Assembly (NCBI GenBank): GCA_964406445.1
Contig: CAYORU010000003.1
Span: 1 to 64,000, forward strand
From: SG8-30 sp964406445
GTDB lineage: Bacteria; Pseudomonadota; Gammaproteobacteria; Steroidobacterales; Steroidobacteraceae
Reading direction: 5' to 3'
Length of the DNA stretch: 64,000 nucleotides
Positions 24,352 through 31,695 of this stretch are shown one piece after another. Below the pieces are notes generated by a model, which had not been told where the DNA came from, searched no databases, and worked only from the letters and a program-made list of their open reading frames with translations. Position 1 is the first letter of the stretch. Each line of letters begins with the position of its first letter. The position numbers and the translations under genes were made by a program.

Positions 24352-24553
24352 GGCGAGGGTGGAATCGGTCGTCGACGCAGGTGGTCCGGCCTGGGAGAAG
24401 CGCGGCAATGCGGTGTGGCTACGCTGCCCCGGCTGCGGCGCCTGGTTCCCGGCGGCCACGGCGATGCTCGCCGCCGACGCGCCGCCTTGCACCTGCCCGG
24501 GCTGCCACCTGGAGTTCCGGCCTTCCGGCCGCTCCAGCAGCGCGGCGGGATGA
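24344..24553 (+). CDS. Zinc-ribbon mini-protein coupled to UbiD
   Basis: A 69-residue protein starting at GTG 24344, overlapping the UbiD stop. It has two CxxC pairs, LRCPGCGAW and CTCPGCHLEF, spaced about 25 residues apart, the arrangement of a small zinc ribbon. The three-gene phenolic-acid decarboxylases (VdcBCD/Shd types) also carry a small subunit D with CxxC pairs next to the UbiD subunit, so this could be an accessory or stabilising subunit. I see no close similarity beyond the cysteines, so this is inference. The balanced composition and the overlap support a real gene. Confidence 0.65.
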   Translation: MSEARVESVVDAGGPAWEKRGNAVWLRCPGCGAWFPAATAMLAADAPPCTCPGCHLEFRPSGRSSSAAG

Positions 24554-24593
24554 ACATCCGCGCATCGATCGACACGAACAGGAGGGGAACCCG

Positions 24594-25310
24594 ATGCAGC
24601 AGGCCATGAGCAAGCAGCAGTTCTTCGACGCGCTGGAAGCCGCGCGCAAGCCGCAGCACGGCGGCGGCCACGCTTTCAGCCGCGCCTGGGCGGCCGGCGA
24701 ACTGAGCCGCGCCCAGCTCGGTCAGTGGGCGATCCAGCACTTCTACTACATCGACGCGGTGCCGCAGCAGTTCGCGGCGCTGTACGCGCGCCTGCCCGAC
24801 CTCGACGCCCGCCAGCACCTGCTCGAGAACCTCCTCGGCGAGGAGATGCCGGCCGCGCCGGACAAGCGCCACCCCGAGCTGTGCGCGAAATTCGCGGCGG
24901 CCTGCGGGGTCGCGCGCGAGGAACTGCTCGGGGCCGAGCAGGCCGGGCGGATCCTGCCGACGACCCGCGCGATGCGCGCCTGGGTGTGGGAGCTCGCCAC
25001 CGTGCGCACGCTCGGCGAGGCCTGCGCGGGCATCATGGTCGCGCTGGAGGGTCAGCTGCCGACGCTTTACCCGAAGTACGTCGAAGCCATGCGCAGGATG
25101 GGCTTCAGCGACGACGACCTGGAGTTCTTCCACGTGCACATCGAAGGCGACACCGAGCACGCCCATGTCGGCCTCGAGCTCGCGCATCGCTATTCCACGG
25201 GCGGGGAAGAGCAGCGGCGCGCCGTGGCGGCGGTGCAGGCTTCGGCGCAGGTCCGCTACAGCATGCTGGACGGCATTCACCAGGCGATCGTGCTCGAGCA
25301 TGCCGCCTGA
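24594..25310 (+). CDS. Heme-oxygenase-like diiron oxygenase (PqqC/CADD-like HDO)
   Basis: A 238-residue all-helical protein of the TenA/PqqC/HDO fold. It carries the full ligand pattern of heme-oxygenase-like diiron enzymes: Glu84 and His93 in GEEMPAAPDKRHPEL, Glu152 in VALEGQL, then His182, Asp186 and His189 in HIEGDTEHAHVG (HxxxDxxH). Such enzymes activate O2 for N-oxygenation, C-C cleavage or oxidative decarboxylation. Complete ligands argue against a cofactor-free PqqC role. GGAGGGGAACCCG precedes the ATG. It sits between the UbiD pair and an SDR, coupled to the SDR by an 11-nt overlap, so an oxygenation step in the same pathway is likely. Confidence 0.8.
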   Translation: MQQAMSKQQFFDALEAARKPQHGGGHAFSRAWAAGELSRAQLGQWAIQHFYYIDAVPQQFAALYARLPDLDARQHLLENLLGEEMPAAPDKRHPELCAKFAAACGVAREELLGAEQAGRILPTTRAMRAWVWELATVRTLGEACAGIMVALEGQLPTLYPKYVEAMRRMGFSDDDLEFFHVHIEGDTEHAHVGLELAHRYSTGGEEQRRAVAAVQASAQVRYSMLDGIHQAIVLEHAA

Positions 25311-26007
25311 GCCGCGCATCGCGTGGGTCACCGGTGCGGCCGGCGGGATCGGCCGCGCAGTGGTGGCCGCGCTCGCCGGTGACGGCTGGTCGGTCGAGGC
25401 CACCGACCTCGCGCTGCCCGCGGATCCGCCGGCGGGCGCGCGCTGGTCGAGGCTGGACGCGACCGACGAGGCAGCCGTGGCCGGTTTCGCGGCGGCGCTG
25501 CCAGCCTGCGGCGCGGTGGTGCATCTGGCCGGGCGCGCCGGGCGCGGGCCGCTTGCCGAGGTGTCGGTCGCGGAGTGGCGCGACCTGCTGGAAGTCAATC
25601 TCACCTCGGCCTTTCTCGTCGCCCGTGCGTCGGCGCAGGCGCTCGCCGCGGCGCGCGGCTGCCTGGTGCTGTGCGCGTCGACGAACGGGCTGAACGGCGG
25701 CAGCGCGCTGTCCGGCCCTGCCTACGCGATCGCGAAGGCCGGCATCGTCAACCTGTCCCGCTACCTTGCGAAGGAGTGGGCGGCCGCGGGCGTGCGCGTC
25801 AACTGCGTCGCGCCCGGGCCGATCGACTCGCCGATGCTCGACCGGCTCGGAGTCGACGTGCGGGCGTCGCTCGCACGCGCAGTACCCCTCGGCCGCGTCG
25901 GCCGCGCGGAGGAAGTGGCGGCCTCAGTGCGTTTCCTGTGCTCGCCCGACGCCGCCTTCCTGACCGGGACGGTGCATAACGTGAGCGGCGGGCTGGTGCT
26001 CGACTGA
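25300..26007 (+). CDS. Short-chain dehydrogenase/reductase (UbiD operon)
   Basis: An NAD(P)-dependent oxidoreductase of 235 residues. It shows VTGAAGGIGRAVV (TGxxxGxG), a VVHLAGRAG segment in place of NNAG, the catalytic SxxY-xxxK region in LCASTNGLNGG followed by PAYAIAKAGIV, and VNCVAPGPIDSPM. The final TGTVHNVSGGLVLD is typical of classical SDRs. The ATG at 25300 overlaps the end of the diiron gene by 11 nt, and the stop overlaps the next GntR start as TGATG. It probably oxidises or reduces an alcohol/ketone intermediate made by the neighbouring enzymes. Confidence 0.88.
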   Translation: MPPEPRIAWVTGAAGGIGRAVVAALAGDGWSVEATDLALPADPPAGARWSRLDATDEAAVAGFAAALPACGAVVHLAGRAGRGPLAEVSVAEWRDLLEVNLTSAFLVARASAQALAAARGCLVLCASTNGLNGGSALSGPAYAIAKAGIVNLSRYLAKEWAAAGVRVNCVAPGPIDSPMLDRLGVDVRASLARAVPLGRVGRAEEVAASVRFLCSPDAAFLTGTVHNVSGGLVLD

Positions 26008-26780
26008 TGCCGGCAGCCTCCCCACCGGCGAGGCGGCGGGACCCCGGGCTTCCCGCGCCCCTGTACCATGCGGTGTACGTCGCGCTGCGCGGCTGGCTCA
26101 CCGAGGGCGTCTACGCGCCGGGCGAGCGCATTCCGACCGAGCCCGAACTCTGCCGGGCCTTCAGGGTTTCCCGGATCACGGTCCGGCGCGCGGTCGAGCA
26201 GCTGGTCCGCGAGGGCGTGCTGTCGCGGCGGCAAGGCAGCGGCACGTTCGTGTGCCGCCAGGAGCCCGGCGCGGCGGCCGGCGGCCTGTCGCGCCGGGTC
26301 GCCGGGCTCGGCGCCAGCACCGGCATCCGCGACCTCGAGATCGCTTGGGTCGCGGCCGACGCCGAGACGCAGGCGGCGCTGGGGCTCGACGGCCCTGGGC
26401 GGGTGCACCGCTCGAGGAGGCTGCGGACACGCGGCGGCGAGGCTGTCGGTGACGTCACGATCTGGCTCCCCGAGGACGTCGGCCGGCAGCTCACCCGGGC
26501 GGAGCTCAGGCGCAGCACCGTGCTCGAGGCGCTGGAGCGGGCCGGCTTCGCGCCGGCCGAGGTGGACGAGCGGGTCGGCGCGGAACTCGCCGGGCTCGAG
26601 GCATCGGCGCGGCTCGGGGTCGCGGCGGGCGCGCCGCTGCTGCGCGTCTCGCGCGTGGTGCGGGACCGCGGCGGGCGGCCCATCGAGCGGGTGCGCTCGC
26701 TGTGGCGCGCCGACGCCTACGAACACCGGCTCGTCACGCGGCGCGACCGCGTCGAGGGCCGCGGCTGGCTGATCGACTGA
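26007..26780 (+). CDS. GntR-family regulator, HutC/UTRA subfamily
   Basis: The 257-residue regulator has an N-terminal GntR winged helix (YAPGERIPTEPELCRAFRVSRITVRRAVEQLVREGVLSRRQGSGTFV, with the SRITVRRAV recognition helix) and a C-terminal UTRA ligand domain (VHRSRRLRTRGGEAV, LLRVSRVVRDRGGRPIERVRSLWRAD). HutC-type regulators usually repress catabolic operons and are released by a pathway metabolite. It lies inside the UbiD operon, overlapping the SDR by one nt, so it probably controls this operon and perhaps the divergent aldehyde dehydrogenase. It differs from the FCD GntR at 19.5 kb and should bind a different operator. Confidence 0.88.
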   Translation: MPAASPPARRRDPGLPAPLYHAVYVALRGWLTEGVYAPGERIPTEPELCRAFRVSRITVRRAVEQLVREGVLSRRQGSGTFVCRQEPGAAAGGLSRRVAGLGASTGIRDLEIAWVAADAETQAALGLDGPGRVHRSRRLRTRGGEAVGDVTIWLPEDVGRQLTRAELRRSTVLEALERAGFAPAEVDERVGAELAGLEASARLGVAAGAPLLRVSRVVRDRGGRPIERVRSLWRADAYEHRLVTRRDRVEGRGWLID

Positions 26781-26789
26781 GGCAGGCGT

Positions 26790-28160
26790 ATGGAATCGAC
26801 GGGAATCATGCGGCCCGCGGGACCGTGGTGGCGACAAAAGCGCTGGTGGGTCGCCATCATGCTCTGCGCCGTCACGATGATCGGCTACGTCGACCGCCTC
26901 GCCCTGTCGGTCGCGGCGCCGGTCCTCAAGCAGGAGTTCTCGTTCACCAACGAGGAATATGGGCGCATCACGCTCGCGTTCCTGCTCATGTACGCGACCG
27001 GCCAGCTGTTGCTTGGCCCGCTGGTGGGCCGGTTGGGAAGCAAACGCTCGCTCTCGCTCGCGGTCATCTGGTGGAGCGTGGCGGCGGTGCTGCACGCCTT
27101 CGGCAAGGGCGTCTGGAGCTTCTTCGCGGCGCGCGCCTTCCTCGGCATCACCGAATCGGTGAACTTCCCGGCCGCCTTCCGCGTCGTCGCCGAGTGGTTC
27201 CCGCGCGCCGAGCGAAGCATGGCGGCGGGGTTCATCACCGCCGGCACCGGTCTCGGCGCCATTCTCGCGCCGGTGATGATCGCGCCGCTGATCGCGTGGT
27301 TCGACGCGCTGCACGCGGCCGGCTGGTCGCCGATCAACGGCTGGCACGCGGCCTTCATCGTGCCGGGCCTGCTCGGCTTCGTCTGGGTCTGGCTGTGGAA
27401 CCGGCATTTCCACCTGCCCGAGCAGCACCCGAACATCTCCGCCGAGGAGCGCGCCCTGATCCTGTCGGACCGGACCGTCGCGCCGGTGGCGGACGCGGCC
27501 AGCCGGCCAGGCGCAATTGCCGAGCTCGGCGCCTACCTGCGTGGCGTCTCGGTGCACTTCCGCCACCGCGAGACCTGGGGGCTGCTGCTCGCGCGCTTCG
27601 CCGGCGACGGCGCGTTCTATTTCTTCGCCTTCTGGATACCGCTGTACCTGCGCGACGAGCGCGGCTTCACGATGATGCAGATCGCCTGGGGTGCGGCGCT
27701 GCCATTCCTGTTCGCCGACGTGGGCTCGCTGTTCGGTGGCTGGGCCGGGCAGCGCCTGATCCGCGGCGGCCTGTCGGTCAACGCCTCGCGCAAGCTGATG
27801 ATCTGGGCCGGCGCGCTGCTCGTGCCGCTCGCCCTCCCGGCCGTGTACGTGGACTCGGCGCTGGCCGCGGTGATCTTCATGGGGCTCGGCGTGTTCGCCA
27901 TCCAGGTCAAGTCCTCGTCGCTGTTCGCGGTGCCCGCCGACCTGTTCCCGCCGCGCGACGTGGCGACGGTGTGGGGCATCAGCGGGGCCGCGGGCAGCGT
28001 CGCAGCGGCGCTGTCGCAGCCGCTGATAGGCCTCATCATCGACCGCACGGGCAGCTACGAGACGGTGTTCATCCTGGTCAGCTCGCTGCACATCGTTTCG
28101 GCACTGTTCGTCACCGTCCTGATCCCGCGCGTAGACCGGCTGCGAAGCTCTTCGCCCTGA
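26790..28160 (+). CDS. MFS transporter (anion:cation symporter-like)
   Basis: A 456-residue major facilitator with about 12 membrane helices, starting 10 nt after the GntR gene. It has MIGYVDRLALSVAAPVLKQEF in the first helix, the loop-2 motif GPLVGRLGSKRSL, and ITESVNFPAAFRVVAEWFPRAERSMAAGF, which is characteristic of the ACS family that imports organic anions such as hexuronates, phthalate and other aromatic carboxylates. Being last in the UbiD operon, it probably imports that pathway's carboxylate substrate. Confidence 0.9.
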   Translation: MESTGIMRPAGPWWRQKRWWVAIMLCAVTMIGYVDRLALSVAAPVLKQEFSFTNEEYGRITLAFLLMYATGQLLLGPLVGRLGSKRSLSLAVIWWSVAAVLHAFGKGVWSFFAARAFLGITESVNFPAAFRVVAEWFPRAERSMAAGFITAGTGLGAILAPVMIAPLIAWFDALHAAGWSPINGWHAAFIVPGLLGFVWVWLWNRHFHLPEQHPNISAEERALILSDRTVAPVADAASRPGAIAELGAYLRGVSVHFRHRETWGLLLARFAGDGAFYFFAFWIPLYLRDERGFTMMQIAWGAALPFLFADVGSLFGGWAGQRLIRGGLSVNASRKLMIWAGALLVPLALPAVYVDSALAAVIFMGLGVFAIQVKSSSLFAVPADLFPPRDVATVWGISGAAGSVAAALSQPLIGLIIDRTGSYETVFILVSSLHIVSALFVTVLIPRVDRLRSSSP

Positions 28161-28182
28161 GGCCCAAACCGGCGGGCCGCGC

Positions 28183-28192
28183 GTGTATACAA
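28183..28192. promoter_or_regulatory. TGTATACA palindromic site 4
   Basis: GTGTATACAA lies in the 67-nt gap between the MFS gene and the TRAP operon, 35 nt before the small TRAP subunit start. It shares the palindrome of the other sites and suggests the same regulator controls the TRAP-isochorismatase-deacetylase operon. Confidence 0.6.
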
Positions 28193-28227
28193 TAGTCGGG
28201 CGAAACGATCCGGAAATTCCACCCACG

Positions 28228-28782
28228 ATGCATGCCCCAACGCCCGTCCGCCGCGCGCTAGAGGCGATTCGCCGCGTCGAGCTCACGGTGACTTGCGCCG
28301 CTTTCGCGGTGCTCGCGGCCGTGATCTTTGCCGACGTCGTGGTCCGCGAGACGACCGGCAGCGGCCTGTCCTGGTCGCGGCAGATCGGCGTGTTCGCCAA
28401 CGTGGTGGTGACGATCGTCGGCATCGGGCTCGCCTCGGCCTCCGGCGCGCACCTGCGGCCGCGCTTCGCCGACGGCTGGCTGCCAGCGGCCTGGGACCCC
28501 TGGCTCACGAGGATCGGCGAGCTGCTGACCGCGGTCTTCTGCGCGGTGTTCGCGTGGATCGCGCTCGGGGTCGTCCAGGAGACCTACGAGCTCGATGAGC
28601 GCTCGGTGGTCCTGCGCCTCGTGGTCTGGCCCTTCCAGGCCGTGCTGCCGGCGGCGTTCGCCCTCGCCGCGCTGCGCCACGCCTGTTACGGGATCTGGCC
28701 GGGCCTGCGGCCGGCGGAGCGCGGCGAGGGGGATCCACACGGCGAGCCGCCGCATGCGCCGGCGGGCGGGGCGGCGCGGTGA
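28228..28782 (+). CDS. dctQ: TRAP transporter small membrane subunit
   Basis: The 184-residue protein has four membrane helices, starting after a short basic N-terminus (RRALEAIRRVELTVTCAAFAVLAAVIFADVVVRETTGSGLSWSRQI). This matches DctQ, including the aromatic SWSRQ motif at the end of helix 2. TRAP systems import organic acids with a binding protein and a sodium gradient. The start at 28228 excludes residues that would overlap the TGTATACA site. The stop overlaps the large subunit by GTGA. No DctP binding protein lies nearby, so it must be encoded elsewhere. Confidence 0.85.
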   Translation: MHAPTPVRRALEAIRRVELTVTCAAFAVLAAVIFADVVVRETTGSGLSWSRQIGVFANVVVTIVGIGLASASGAHLRPRFADGWLPAAWDPWLTRIGELLTAVFCAVFAWIALGVVQETYELDERSVVLRLVVWPFQAVLPAAFALAALRHACYGIWPGLRPAERGEGDPHGEPPHAPAGGAAR

Positions 28783-30038
28783 GCGGCCTCGGGCTCCTGG
28801 CGATGGTCCTTGCGCTGCTGGTGCTGCGCCAGAACCTGATGGTCGTGCTCGGCTGCGCGGCGGGCTACGCGTACCTCGTCTGGGGCGACGGCGTGCTCGC
28901 CAACATCGTGCTCGACGGCTGGGACGCGCTCAACAAGGACGTGCTGCTCTCGATCCCGCTGTACCTGCTCGCGGGCAACGTGATGGCCGAGGGCGCGATC
29001 GCTGGACGCCTGGTGCGATTCATGCGCGCGCTGGCCGGCCCGGTGCCGGGCGGGCTCGCCATCGCGACCGTGCTGTCCTGCGGTCTGTTCGCGGCGATCG
29101 TCGGCTCGAGCGCCGTCACGCTGCTCGCGGTGGGCTCGATCATGTACCCGGCCCTCAAGCAGGCCGGCTACAGCCGCTCATTCGCGCTCGGCGTTGTCTG
29201 CGCGGGGGCCACGCTCGGCATCATCATCCCGCCGAGCATCCCGCTGATCCTCTACGGGGTGATGACCAACACCTCGATCGCCGACCTGTTCCTCGCCGGG
29301 GTCGGTCCCGGCCTGCTGCTGATAGCACTGTTCAGCACCTACGCGGTCGCGGTCAACTGGAAGCACCGCCTGCCGGCCTGGTCGCTCGGCGAGCTCGGCG
29401 CCAGCCTGAAGTCGGGCTTCTGGTCGCTGATGCTGCCGGTAATCATCCTCGGCGGCATCTACAGCGGCTACTTCACCGCCACGGAGTCGGCGGCGGTGGC
29501 GCTGGTCTACGCGCTGTTCGTCGAGATGGTCGTGCACCGCGAGCTCGACTTCCGCGGTCTGGTGCGGGTGACCGGCGATACGACCCGGCTGCTCGGCTCG
29601 CTGTTCCCGGTGCTGATGATGGCCATCTCGCTCAACGTTTTCCTGTCCTACCAGCAGGTGCCGGAGCAGATCGTCACCGCGCTGTCGGGCTGGTTCGATT
29701 CGCCGGCCGCCTTCCTGCTCGGGACCAACCTGCTGCTGCTCGCGGTCGGCATGCTGATGGACATCGGCTCGGCGATCCTGATCCTCGCGCCGATCCTGCA
29801 GCCGGTGGCGCAGGCGCAGGGACTCGACCCGGTGCACTTCGGGATCATGATGACCGTCAACCTCGAGATCGGCTACCTGACGCCGCCGATGGGCCTCAAC
29901 CTGATCGTGGCGATGAGCGCGTTCCGCGAGGATTTCTGGACCATCTGCCGGGCCGTGCTGCCGTTCATCGCGATCATGCTGGTCGCGCTCGCAGCGGTGG
30001 TCATGCTGCCGCAGCTTTCGCTGTTCCTGATTCGCTAG
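28779..30038 (+). CDS. dctM: TRAP transporter large permease subunit
   Basis: The 419-residue protein has about 12 hydrophobic helices and the DctM landmarks IPLYLLAGNVMAEGAIA, GLFAAIVGSSAVTLLAVG, CAGATLGIIIPPSIPLILYGV (the conserved GxxIPPSxxLIxYG motif) and, near the end, NLEIGYLTPPMGLNL. It is translationally coupled to dctQ (GTGA). The isochorismatase follows 8 nt downstream, so import and hydrolysis of the substrate are probably linked. Confidence 0.93.
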   Translation: MSGLGLLAMVLALLVLRQNLMVVLGCAAGYAYLVWGDGVLANIVLDGWDALNKDVLLSIPLYLLAGNVMAEGAIAGRLVRFMRALAGPVPGGLAIATVLSCGLFAAIVGSSAVTLLAVGSIMYPALKQAGYSRSFALGVVCAGATLGIIIPPSIPLILYGVMTNTSIADLFLAGVGPGLLLIALFSTYAVAVNWKHRLPAWSLGELGASLKSGFWSLMLPVIILGGIYSGYFTATESAAVALVYALFVEMVVHRELDFRGLVRVTGDTTRLLGSLFPVLMMAISLNVFLSYQQVPEQIVTALSGWFDSPAAFLLGTNLLLLAVGMLMDIGSAILILAPILQPVAQAQGLDPVHFGIMMTVNLEIGYLTPPMGLNLIVAMSAFREDFWTICRAVLPFIAIMLVALAAVVMLPQLSLFLIR

Positions 30039-30046
30039 GAGAGTCC

Positions 30047-30760
30047 ATGCCGGTCATGCAGACTTCAGACCTCACCGCGCGCCAGTACTGGGCCGAAGTC
30101 AAGAGCAACCCCAGCCGCGCCCGGTTCGGCTTCGGCGAGAAGGCGGCGGTCATCAACATCGACCTGCAGCGCGCCTACACCGATCTCGACGCCTATCCGA
30201 CGGCCTACCAGACGGACCCGCGGCAGCTCGAATACATCAACCGCCTCTCGGCGCTCGCCCGCACGAAGAACATGCCGGTGATCTGGACCTACGTCGCCTA
30301 CATGGACACTGCCGACGACGCCGGCGTATGGGGCACGCGGACCAACACGCCGAACTCGCTGCAGAACATCAAGGTGGGCGACCCGCGCGCCGAGCTCGAC
30401 CCGAGGCTCGGGATCGACCGCGCTCGCGACGCCGTCATCAACAAGCGCATGGCGAGCGTATTCCACGAGACGCTGATCCCTTCGCTGCTGGTCTGGCACA
30501 AGGTCGACACCGTGATCCTGACGGGCGGCAGCACCTCCGGCTGCGTGCGCGCGAGCGCGGTGGCCTCGCTGTCCGCGGGCTACCGGACGATCGTCCCGGA
30601 GGAGTGCGTGGCCGACAAGCACGAGATCCCGCACTTTGCGAATCTCTGCGACATCATGCTCAAGTACGCCGACGTCGAGCCCTACCGGACGGTCGAGGGC
30701 TGGCTGCAGGCGCACCCTGGCTGCCCGCCGATCCGCGAGGCGCGCGGCTGCCCGTTCTAG
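30047..30760 (+). CDS. Isochorismatase-like amidohydrolase (copy 3)
   Basis: A 237-residue cysteine hydrolase with the full triad: Asp in AVINIDLQRAY (about 38), Lys in VINKRMASVFHETLI (about 131) and Cys in LTGGSTSGCVRASAV (about 165). An N-terminal extension of about 30 residues (TARQYWAEVKSNPSRARFGF) is typical of the N-carbamoylsarcosine amidase branch. GGAGAG precedes the ATG. It lies between the TRAP genes and two PuuE-like hydrolases, so this operon probably imports and hydrolyses an amide or ureido compound. Copies 1 and 2 are in other operons. Confidence 0.88.
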   Translation: MPVMQTSDLTARQYWAEVKSNPSRARFGFGEKAAVINIDLQRAYTDLDAYPTAYQTDPRQLEYINRLSALARTKNMPVIWTYVAYMDTADDAGVWGTRTNTPNSLQNIKVGDPRAELDPRLGIDRARDAVINKRMASVFHETLIPSLLVWHKVDTVILTGGSTSGCVRASAVASLSAGYRTIVPEECVADKHEIPHFANLCDIMLKYADVEPYRTVEGWLQAHPGCPPIREARGCPF

Positions 30761-30779
30761 ATCGTCGAGGAGCGAGCGG

Positions 30780-31694
30780 ATGAGGGAAGACCCGGGACTC
30801 TACGACTACTGGCCCTGGGAGGGCCGCCCGAAGATCAACTGGCCCGGCGGCGCCCGGGTCGCGTTCTGGGTGGCGCCGAACATCGAGTTCTACGAGGTCG
30901 ATCCAGCGGTCAACCCGCACCGCAAGGCCTGGCCGCGGCCGGTGCCGGACGTCGCCGGTTACTCGACCCGCGACTACGGCAACCGGGTCGGCCACGTGCG
31001 CATGATGCGGGTGCTCGACAGGTACGGCGTGCGCGGCTCGATCTCGCTGTCCACGGCGCTGTGCGAGCATCATCCCGAGATCATCGAGATGTGCCGCGAG
31101 CGGAACTGGGAGTTCTTCAGCCACGGCATCTACAACACGCGCTACACCTACGGCATGGACGAGGCCCAGGAGCGGGAGATGATCGTCGACGCCATCGAGA
31201 CGATCCGCCGCCACACCGGCCAGCAGTGCGCCGGCTACCTGGCGCCGGCGCTGACCCACAGCGAGGTGACCCTCGACCTGTTCGCCGAGGCGGGCGGCAT
31301 CTACACCTGCGACCTGTTCCACGACGACCAGCCGACCCCGGTCAGGGTCCGCTCGGGCAAGCGCTTCGTATCGGTGCCGTATTCGCTCGAGATGAACGAC
31401 ACCATCGTGTACGTGGTGAACAAGATCGAGCCGCGCCGCTACTGCGAGATGCTCAAGGCCTGCTTCGACCGGCTGTACGCCGAGGGCGCCGAGAGTGGGA
31501 CGGTGATGTGCATTCCCCTGCACGCCTACCAGGTGAGCCACCCGCACCGCCTGAAGGCCTTCGAGGAGGCCCTCGAATACATCACCGGTCACTCCGGCGT
31601 CTGGGTGACCACGGGCCGGGAGATCGCCGAGCACTACCTGGAGCACAGCTACGACGCCGCCGTCGCCGACATCGCGGCGCGCGGAGGAGCCTGA
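30780..31694 (+). CDS. PuuE/NodB-like polysaccharide deacetylase family protein (copy 1)
   Basis: A 304-residue metal-dependent hydrolase of the PuuE branch, whose characterised members include cofactor-independent allantoinase and other cyclic-amide hydrolases. Seen motifs are INWPGGARVAFWVAPNIEFYE (strand 1), STRDYGNRVGHVRMMRVLDRYGVRGS, and FFSHGIYNTRYTYGMDEAQERE (motif 2, HxxxN in place of the usual HxxxH). LHAYQVSHPHRLKAFEEALEY near the end carries the late His. GAGGAGCGAG precedes the ATG. The next gene is a paralogue 1 nt downstream; the two may form a hetero-oligomer or catalyse successive steps. Confidence 0.85.
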   Translation: MREDPGLYDYWPWEGRPKINWPGGARVAFWVAPNIEFYEVDPAVNPHRKAWPRPVPDVAGYSTRDYGNRVGHVRMMRVLDRYGVRGSISLSTALCEHHPEIIEMCRERNWEFFSHGIYNTRYTYGMDEAQEREMIVDAIETIRRHTGQQCAGYLAPALTHSEVTLDLFAEAGGIYTCDLFHDDQPTPVRVRSGKRFVSVPYSLEMNDTIVYVVNKIEPRRYCEMLKACFDRLYAEGAESGTVMCIPLHAYQVSHPHRLKAFEEALEYITGHSGVWVTTGREIAEHYLEHSYDAAVADIAARGGA

Positions 31695-31695
31695 C

